Position numbers and translations under genes: made by a program
Shown here: positions 32,923 to 40,726 of the stretch, in pieces
Layout: the number at the start of each line of letters is the position of its first letter
Numbering within the stretch: position 1 is the stretch's first letter
Notes under the pieces: model-generated
Database searches by the model: none
Told to the model about the DNA's origin: nothing
What the model saw: the letters and a program-made list of their open reading frames with translations, nothing else
NCBI GenBank assembly: GCA_022579005.1
Contig: MU401743.1
Span: 1-40,726 of the forward strand
Source of the DNA: Poronia punctata
Taxonomy: Eukaryota > Ascomycota > Sordariomycetes > Xylariales > Xylariaceae
Direction: 5' to 3'
Length of the DNA: 40,726 nt

Positions 32923-34800
32923 CTATGCATTCTCAACACCAGGGGCAGCAGCAGCAAGCAGCTTCGCAAAGTCGGGCGTACCCAGACCAGTAACAGGGTC
33001 CCAGCCAGACGTAGCGTTCCACTTTGCGCCTAAGCGACCAAAGTCCGAGTTACCCGTGCAGCCGCTTCCGTAACCATCGGCGACATCATTGAAAGCGTCG
33101 GCGTTTGAATACAGCCAAGGATTCAAGAAGCCAAGCGGGGCCTCGCCCTGACTCTTGCGAGCGGCGTTAAGCAGCGCAACCACACCGGCGAAAACGGGCG
33201 CCGAAGCACTGGTACCGGACAGAAGGGCATCGCGTCCCTTGTCGACGACGGCGAAAGCTGCGCCCTGGGCAGCGACGTCGGGGAATCCGCGGTTCGACGA
33301 GTTGAAGAAGGCGGAATACGTATCGCCGATGATGTCGAGGTAATCCGCCACAGCGCTATCTTGCCACGAGGGCCGAGCGTGCAGGGTGCTGAAGCCGCCG
33401 CTGGAGAAAGATACGGCGGCCTCGGGGTCGACGCCGCGGGTGGCGCCGACGGAAGTCACGTAGGGGCAGGCACCGGGGAATGTGGGCTGGAAGTAGGGCG
33501 CGTCGTCGGATTCGCGGATGCATGAGTCGCCGGGGCCGGAATCACCCGAGGAGAAGAGCACGCTGACGCCGCGGGCGCCGAGTTGCATGAAGAGGTTGCA
33601 TACTTTGAGGGCGTACTCGGCCGGTACGCTTTGTTCTTCCTCGCCGTAGGATGTCGAGAGGGTCTGGGGGAGGTCCTCGTCTTCTTGGTCGAGGAGCCAG
33701 GTTAGGAATTCGAGGTAGGGCTCGTTGTATGATGGGCCTGGCTCATCGTGGGTGGGGACGAGGGGTCTAGGGCGTGTTGTTAGTATATTGACGTTTGTTT
33801 TCCTATTCCGAGGGTAGCTTGCACTTACCCTCGACCGCCTACGCTGTATTCGCGGATTGGAATGGGAGCGCTGACGGCTAGGATATACTGAAGATCCAAG
33901 TTGGCCTCGCCTGATGTCCAAGTTAGTTCGGTGTATTTTTTCAAAGTGCCGAAGCACCTATTGAGACGGAATGTATTCAAACATACCGCTATCATCGTTG
34001 CTGTCCTGGTCGTTCAACCCGTCGTTGACTAGCTCGACGGAGAAGTTCTGTCCAGAGGCCTCTGGCAGCCACTTGGATTCGAACGAGGCGAGATCGGAGT
34101 AACGAGCATACTCCTCGAGGTAAGAAGCAAAAGCTACCAGGTTGCCCTCCGTCTCGGGGGTGTAGTTGATATTGTACAACGACTTGAGGCAGGCCGGGGT
34201 GATCCGGCTAGTGTTGCAATCAGCATCAACGTCGGCGATCCGGGAGGCCTCCTCATCCTCGAGAATGTGCATGTCGAAGATGGTGGATTTCTCGGCAGCT
34301 AGCCGTCCGAAGCGCGTGGTCGGCTGAATCAGGTCGACGTGCTCGGCGACTTCGTCCGGGACGCTGTACTCGAGCGCTCTGAGCTTGGGGCTGCCGCCCT
34401 GATCGTTCTGGTACCAGCCAAAAGTCGTGTCGAGCATCTTGTTCGCCTTCTCGACAGTGGTGGAGAAGGTCAACCAGTCGTTATTGATGTTGGGCTTGAC
34501 GCCGAAGCCGTTCAACCAGTTCGTAACGGTGCCCTGCGATCCTTCCTTGGGCGCGGTGTAAGAGTGGAGCTCGGCACGGCTCATGTGCTTTCCGTAGTTG
34601 GAGTGTCCGGGCGTCGACATCTCGACGACGGCCTTCTCGAGCGCGTCGGTGTGGGACTGCGGCAGGGCGAGTCGGAGGGTGATGGGCTCATCCAGGGCGG
34701 CTTCGCGGACAGCCGTCCATCCCTTGGGCACGGCGGGTAGGCTGTCCATTACCCGGGCCGTAGCCGCGGTGGCGAAGAGAGCGGTAGCTAGAGTCAACAT
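32923..34800 (-). CDS. Secreted sedolisin (S53), tripeptidyl-peptidase-like (3 exons)
   Basis: Exons are 34800-33987, 33910-33829 and 33766-32923 (minus strand), giving 579 residues. The start at 34800 gives a signal peptide [15 protein letters not shown]. The pro-domain (about 25-190; [36 protein letters not shown]) is the activation domain of S53 peptidases. The catalytic set is complete: Glu273 and Asp277 in [10 protein letters not shown], oxyanion Asp374 in FSSGDSGPG, and Ser485 in SGTSASAP. The C-terminal Asp-rich block ([12 protein letters not shown]) fits the calcium site. Such enzymes are acidic secreted proteases that trim tripeptides from protein N-termini and serve nutrition or infection. 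The upstream in-frame extension to 35094 has no signal peptide and is not used. A TATA-like box lies about 120 nt upstream. Confidence 0.94.
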
Positions 34801-37800
34801 GGCGGGCGACAAGGAGTTGGGCCTAATGCCTATTCCAAAACTCGACGGCAAAAGGGTTCGAAAAGACGAGACTCCAGGGCAAGATCTCTTTGTTGACTGG
34901 GGGCCGGCCGTCTTTCTTATAGGCGCTACATTCCCCGACCAGTGACCACCCACCCGTATCTCTCCCTCGCCCGGAGCATTATTGCATACATTGACTGACA
35001 ACGGGCGGTACCGAAAGACATGCGACTGTACTTTACAGTAATTGGGAGTAAAAAAGGCAAAGAGGACCCCTGTAGATGGTTGTTCACTTGCCAAGTACGG
35101 ATAGGCGATCCCGCAATTCGATGACCTACTAGATCTAATTGCTACGACCTACTGGATCGGGCAGGCGACCCTTATTGTTATGAGGCAGGAGGTCAAGGGA
35201 CCGGTATGTGTATCGTACAACACACACGCAATATCATGATAAGCTTTTTTCTGGTCGAGAAATGCCCGTGTGGCTGCATTAGACGACTCCTCCCTCAACT
35301 TTACATATCTCACCTCGACGTACTCGTACTTCTGGTTGCGTAGAGAGGTAAAGAGAAGACGTATAGGTTTGAGATTAAATGGGGGGGTAAACCCAATTAT
35401 TTGGGAGGGACAAACTGAGAGGGGGGGAGAGTAGATACGAGTAGAGCTGCCCGTGTATTGTATGATTATCCAAAAGACAGTCGGGACGGTCACTCATCTC
35501 ACTCACTGTCAGCGAATGTTCAATACCAAGAACTGACCATCCGGCTCTGACATGAGCGGCATTGGGTCGGCAGGTTACCTATTGGTTGAGCTACCACCCG
35601 CTCACCCCTCCTGTACGGCAGTGATCGTCGCCTAGTATTACAACCTTGCAGGTCTATCTGAATCACAAGAGCCGTACCGTGATACCTGCTTGTAACGAGT
35701 ATAGAATGCAGATAGGAATGACATTTTCAAAGTATACTGTCGCTAATTAATATGAATATGGAGGAGTGATAGATACAAAGCTTTAATTTTGACTGCCTGT
35801 TATATAAGAGAATGTTAACTGATAGTAGGTAATACTTGTACGCGTACAGAACTCGTACTCGTACTTGTAGAAGAGCATGTTTGCCCCTCTTCAGTTAGAT
35901 TAGATAAGTAGACTAGCCTAATACAGGCTAGACTGTTCTGTGATCTCCAAGCGCCCGTTCTCCAACTCCCGCCTCCCACTTTACGTGCATATTAACCCAA
36001 GGTATCTTACGTGTACGAGTATGTGTACCTGAGATATCTGTTAAGCATGACATGACATGATTTGTCACATCTATATTGCGTGATCTAACAACAAGATCGT
36101 ACAAGTAATCCGACTATCTACTCTCTAGCGAGGGGGGCAACCGTATATATAAAACTTGAGACAAACCATCACAGGTTGTTGCCCCGGCCCTCGGCGGGGT
36201 TTGTTTTGCCTAAGTACGCACCGGTTCAACGTGTATTTACCGATTGAATAAGTCCATACCGACCAAGAGAGACTTGCGTAGTCGGTAACAACGGCCTTGA
36301 GAGTCCTTAACCACCCTGGTTGACATCCCAGAGCCATGGTAAGACTGGAAATTCGAGGGGCGGCGCAAACGAAACAAAGTCCTAGCATATCGTTCGGAAC
36401 CGAGATTTAGATACCCAAGGAAATCGAATGAAGGGCGTGCGAGCCACAATCTTACCGTTGAATAATGATTGAGTGTGGTGGTTATGGAGTTCTCAAGCAC
36501 GTCTCACGTTAATTGCTCACTCGCCTCCTCGAGATATGAGTAGGAGTGGTGGCAACACTTTACCTACCTACACTTACCCTAAAAGATGAAGCTCGTTCAA
36601 GGATCCAAGATATATATATATATATATGTATAAAAAGAGCCCAGATTCTACCGGCGAGAACAACGTCGGTAGTATACATATATCACGATGTGTTTGTGAA
36701 TGCGACGGGCTCTTACAAGTTACGAGCATGATATCTTCACTTAGCCGACATTCAAGCACCTATGCAGTACCTATGCTCTGTCGTGCTGCCCACCGTAAAC
36801 AAGGCTCGTCCCAACAGTGCTCCTTCGAGATCGTTCCCCTGGGTTTTCATGTACGTACAGCCCCTTAATCTAAAACCGCAGGTCTAACCTAAAGTTTCCA
36901 TCCCAATGGGTGCCTACACATGCTCCTACGATTCTGCCCCTTTATCAATACCTCGTGTATCGGGACTGCGAAACAACACGTGTGCATGAGGCATGTTCTC
37001 CGTATCACGAAATCGGTAGAGTGCAGATGTGTACCGTTACCATGGTGTTTGCCCTACCGTACATTCCAATGCATATCATGCTTGATATGCCAGGGGAAGA
37101 AACTACCATGTGTGTCACTGGGCTGTATTACTGCCAGCAGCTCTAAATTTCTGCCCGTAGCACAGAATAGTGTTCCAATGATAGGTGGGCCTTGAATCTA
37201 TAGAAGCCTTTTACGGGGGTGATTGTTACATCCAGTCATCAATAACTTCGGTATCAGCAGGTGGTTAGGAGCTTAAGTTTGGTGTTCTGCGGGTCGCTTA
37301 AAATCTAGTCGTAATCAGAGATATGTTTATGTAGACGGGAGGTCAACGCCGGCCGGGAGGCTAATATGCTCTCTTAAGTCACAAAGATACTGACACCGCC
37401 AGGAAATATAATCGGTGCCCCTGATACTATAGACTTATACACCCACGGTCGAGTGATGGTGGCGGCCAGTGTGGCTCTTCGCACAGAGAGGAAGAAAGAA
37501 AGACGCGGCACATGACATCCATCCCCCTTTGGATTAGCGACGAGATCGAGATGATGACAAACGAGGGATATATATTTTTAATGAAGAATCGAAGTAGTAT
37601 GTTTGTGGAATTGTAAAGTGGTTCGGGGCATAGTCGATCGAAACTGATCATTGATACTAACTAGCCTCTAACCTAGAGGAGCACATATGAAGCACGCACC
37701 ACAGAAAGTAGTCATACAACGATGATAGTTTCGGTACGAGACGTTCGTCAAGCCATAGATGATGACCGACTATCTACGAGTACTAAGTCGTGACTTTCCC

Positions 37801-38984
37801 GTGGACTTGACGTCTGTTTAGCTCGTATATATGTGACGACTCATCATTGGGACATTGGCGGTTATCAAATCGGAAACTACAAAACTACACTCGATAGCTA
37901 TACCTAGTTCCTTAGCGAAGGGGATGTAGACACTGTATGCATTTTGAAAGCCTTTCTGGGCTCTTGAGGCATTTTTACAAGACGGAGCAACTGATTGTGA
38001 GCACGATAGATAAGCGACCAAAGTTATTTCTCGAGGTATTACTTTTAGCCAGATGCGAAAAGCTCCCAGGAGAGCGTCGGATCAGGATGAATATGGCTTC
38101 ATATGTCATTTCATCCCTACCTAGGTACCTACGACACCGCCAACATCCATTTGCCATACCGAAAGATAGGAGTGCGACCAGACTCTTAGGCCTTTGTTGG
38201 ACAGATATAGACACATACGTCGAGTCGAGGGACGCCATAACTTCGTCGTGCACAAAGCCTGTATGGAGGCGATATTCGAGTACACTAACAGCCTCTAAAC
38301 AATAGAAATCTGCTCTCGTCGTCGAATACGGCGGCGTAATTAATAGTCCGTCAACGAAGTCGGTCCCATATATCTTACCCTCCATACCAGGTCGTTCAAC
38401 TGTCATGTGTTGGAACAAGCCTCGAATGTCCCTCTGCTCCTCCTTGACTACCCTTAGTCCACTTAAGACTAGGTTTTGGGAAGCGTTTAGAGAAGCAATT
38501 CCACGTCGATTTGGCACTCAATCGCACTTCATGGCTGTCATGTTTGACGATATATTAGGAAGCCTATGAGAACGCCACCCGTCAGTAACCACCGCCTATC
38601 TTCCTAGGTACCTATGGTTCGCGGTATCGTACTTGGCCCATAGACTTCGTTGATTCCCAAGATACTGTGTGCCTATTATCTATATTGATTCGAGCTGTCC
38701 GTTTCATGCAGTCGTTAATTGTCCCGGTTTACGACATGAGCTTCTTCTTCTCCTTCTCTTCTGTTCTTATTGCGAAATCTGGATTGTCCTGTTACCGTTT
38801 CCATGCATTTCGCTTCACCTTGTACCTCGATGATATTGTTTCTTTCCTGCCTGTCTCTCTGTCCTTCTAGCCTCAATCTCAAGCTCCGTCTGATTCCCGG
38901 AAAGGGCCGCATCTACCTATGCTTATCACCTTGACTCAGAACTAAGTGTAAGTGACCTCATAAAACTGCCTAGTCTAGTGTGTA
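34801..38984. other. Gene-poor region of about 4 kb
   Basis: No supported gene. The longest frame (37975-38517, minus) opens with GTG, lacks a recognised motif and would begin internally at MTVERPG if real. Others (35149-35493, 36125-36500, 37937-38305) are short and overlapping. Seen here are a TA microsatellite at about 36609-36628, recurrent CGTACTCGTAC-type strings near 35315 and 35860, and palindromes TAGGTACCTA at 38122-38131 and 38605-38614. The first part contains the sedolisin promoter. Confidence 0.5.
34916..34921 (-). promoter_or_regulatory. TATA-like box of the sedolisin gene
   Basis: On the minus strand TATAAG lies about 115-120 nt upstream of the chosen start at 34800, a usual distance for fungal promoters. 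It also supports the shorter start over 35094. Confidence 0.4.
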
Positions 38985-38997
38985 TAGGGTTGGCAAA

Positions 38998-39033
38998 TGG
39001 GTACCCATGGGTAATTTTTGGGTACCCATGGGT
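38998..39033. repeat. Two nested palindromes GGGTACCCATGGGT
   Basis: The units are at about 38999-39012 and 39020-39033, separated by a short AT spacer, directly inside the putative transposon terminus. They are candidates for subterminal transposase-binding repeats. Confidence 0.7.
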
Positions 39034-39080
39034 CCATTTTAGCGCCATAGGTAATGGGTACCTATAGAAATATTTAATAG

Positions 39081-39260
39081 GTACCCATATATAGTAATAG
39101 GTACCTATATATAGTAATGGGTACCTATATATAGTAATAGGTACCTATATATAGCGATAGGTACCTATATATAGCGATAAGTACCTATATATAGCAATAG
39201 GTACCTATATATAGCAATAGGTACTTATATATAGCGATAAGTACTTATATATTATAATAA
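39081..39260. repeat. 20-bp tandem repeat, nine units (GTACCTATATATAGYRATAG)
   Basis: Nine units in exact 20-nt register run from 39081 to 39260. Early units keep GTACC; units 8 and 9 read GTACTT, and the following segment reads GTATAT. Internal variation is almost entirely C/T or G/A. Confidence 0.95.
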
Positions 39261-40726
39261 GTATATATATAAAATTATATATTTATAAAAAAATATATTT
39301 ATAAACTTAATACTTATAATTGCTTAAAATTAACTAGCTAAGCTAAAGCAAAATATAATAAGCATTATAGCTAGTATACTTTTATTGCCTTTACTTTATA
39401 TGCCTCCTTTGCTTTTTTTATTTTCTTTGCTTTTATTATGTTTAGCTTTAAAAGCTGCCCTTTTAATAGCTTGTTTTTTTTTAAAATCTTAGCAGGCCTT
39501 TTTAACCTTTTTTATATTAACTAAGCGTTTATAAATGTTTGCTTTATTATATAAATATTTAAAGCTTTATAGCTTTAAACTGTTAACATTTATATATTTT
39601 ATAATTTTTATAATAAAAAATATAAAATAAATATTTTTAAAAAAAAGTATAACCTAGCTAGCGTAAATAGTAGCTTAAAAAGCAGCTATAGCAAATTAGT
39701 ATATAATTAGTATATTTAAACTTTAGTATACTTACTTATAAATAAGCTTATAAGCATTTTTTTGCTTGCTTTTTTTAGCGCTTAAAAAGCAAATATTTAA
39801 ATATAAAAATTTTTTTAAGTAACGCTTTATATAACTTTTTTTATAAGCTTAGCAAAAAAAGCTAAAAGTATAGCCTGCTTTAAATAGCTTTAGTTCTATT
39901 TTTTAAATATAGCAATAAAAGTTTGCTTTGTTAAAATATAATTAGTATATAAATAAAAATAATAAAATTATATAAAACATACTTTTAATTATAAGTAACT
40001 ATTTTCTTTTTTTAAACACTTTAATATTTTTTATAGTATTTATAAGTATTGCTTTTTATAATTTTAAGTTTGCTTTAAGTTTTTTTTTTATTATTTTTCT
40101 TTTTTTAGCATTTTTATAAAGTAGTATTGTTTTACTTATAAGTTATTTAACTTATTTATTTAAATTAGTATATATTTAATAAATATAAATACTTTGTTTA
40201 AATATACTTATACCTTTAGTTTTAGCTTATACTGCTATATTTAACAACTTTAAAAAAAGTTTAGCATTAGCAAGCTTAGTTTTTAAATATATTAGTATAT
40301 AATTAGTATATAAAATATAGTTTACTTACTAAGGCTATTTTAGCTATAGTCTTTAGCTATATTTATATTATAACTATATATATTAGCAATATACGTAATA
40401 GTATATTAAATTTTAAAAAACTTAATTAAAATTAAGTATAATAACTTAAAGTGTATAAAAATATATATACTTTGTTGTCTACTTAAAATTATACTAGTAA
40501 AGTTGCTATGTAGGTATAAGTAGGTATAAATTAGTTAGTATAAGTAAGTATTTAAATTAACTAAGATATACCTAGGTACTAATACATATAGGGCCTACTT
40601 TAAATAATAGGGCCCACTTTTTTTTAATTTATTTTTAATATATTAATTAAATTTAAAAATTAGAAAATTATTAACTAAAAAAATTAAAAAAATTTATTAT
40701 AAAAATAATTTATTTTTTATAACTAA
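39261..40726. repeat. AT-rich, ORF-free RIP-like flank (right)
   Basis: The composition is the same as at the left edge: long A/T runs, the remaining C/G mostly in AGCT, GCTT and TAGC contexts, CpG nearly absent and no ORF. A short stretch with CTAGGTACT and GGGCCCAC at about 40571-40615 is less mutated. This fits RIP-modified repeat DNA. Confidence 0.8.

Larger units (their letters stand above)
38985..40726. mobile_element. Probable end of a RIP-degraded hAT-like transposon
   Basis: At 38985 the sequence TAGGGTTGGCAAATGGGTAC begins. It resembles hAT terminal inverted repeats, which commonly start YAGGG...GGCAAA and continue into GGGTA-rich subterminal motifs. It is followed by two GGGTACCCATGGGT palindromes and a 20-bp array, again hAT-like. 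From about 39260 the sequence turns into AT-rich DNA with no ORF of 60 codons, as expected after RIP. The other end and the target-site duplication lie outside the window or are not visible, and no transposase remnant is recognisable. The hAT assignment is inference from the terminus. Confidence 0.45.

Noticed and set aside
34801..35094. N-terminal extension of the sedolisin
   Set aside because: The in-frame extension lacks a signal peptide, while the ATG at 34800 begins a typical one and has a TATA-like box at a suitable distance.
37975..38517. Minus-strand frame of 180 codons
   Set aside because: It opens with GTG rather than ATG, has no known domain and lies in a gene-poor region; possibly a relic.
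39081..39260. CRISPR-like regular array
   Set aside because: Units are contiguous 20-bp repeats without unique spacers, and the DNA is fungal.

Overview
The window looks like nuclear DNA of a filamentous ascomycete (Pezizomycotina, possibly Sordariomycetes). Genes are split by short introns of about 50-170 nt with GT...AG ends and CTAAC/CTGAC-type branch sites. The families are typical of moulds: coronin, HIS6, FAF1, two cytochromes P450, an NmrA-like protein, a DUF1772 anthrone-oxygenase-like protein and a sedolisin. Both ends of the window are extremely AT-rich, ORF-free DNA of the kind left by repeat-induced point mutation (RIP). All gene models below were joined by eye from splice signals and checked for phase; no transcript or database evidence was available.

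Layout. 1-660: AT-rich flank, then a cluster of short inverted motifs. 676-754: a tRNA-like gene, probably Glu(CTC). 1.2-5.9 kb is a compact conserved block: coronin (+), HIS6 (-), FAF1 (+). 6.5-7.7 kb (-): a Cys-rich single-pass membrane protein with a PPxY tail motif. 7.7-9.9 kb shows no gene. 9.9-12.4 kb (+): a ten-exon microsomal P450 with an 11-nt exon. 12.8-15.8 kb (-): a 966-residue RING/ZZ/SH3 protein. 17.6-18.6 kb (+): an unrecognised basic protein. 20.2-21.8 kb (+): a secreted protein with two beta-trefoil (ricin-B-like) lectin domains.

22.1-35 kb is an accessory block of oxidative and tailoring-type genes: NmrA-like (-), NTF2/SnoaL-like membrane-anchored protein (+), DUF1772 protein (-), a second P450 with an atypical I-helix (-), a FAD-dependent aromatic-hydroxylase-type monooxygenase (+) and a secreted sedolisin/tripeptidyl peptidase (-). 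The combination resembles the tailoring part of an aromatic polyketide cluster, but no PKS, NRPS, terpene synthase, transporter or Zn2Cys6 regulator is visible, so a shared pathway is only a hypothesis.

35-39 kb is gene-poor. At 38985 a sequence resembling a hAT transposon terminus begins. It is followed by subterminal palindromes and a 20-bp tandem array whose C residues disappear progressively into the AT-rich right flank. I read this as the edge of a RIP-degraded transposon.
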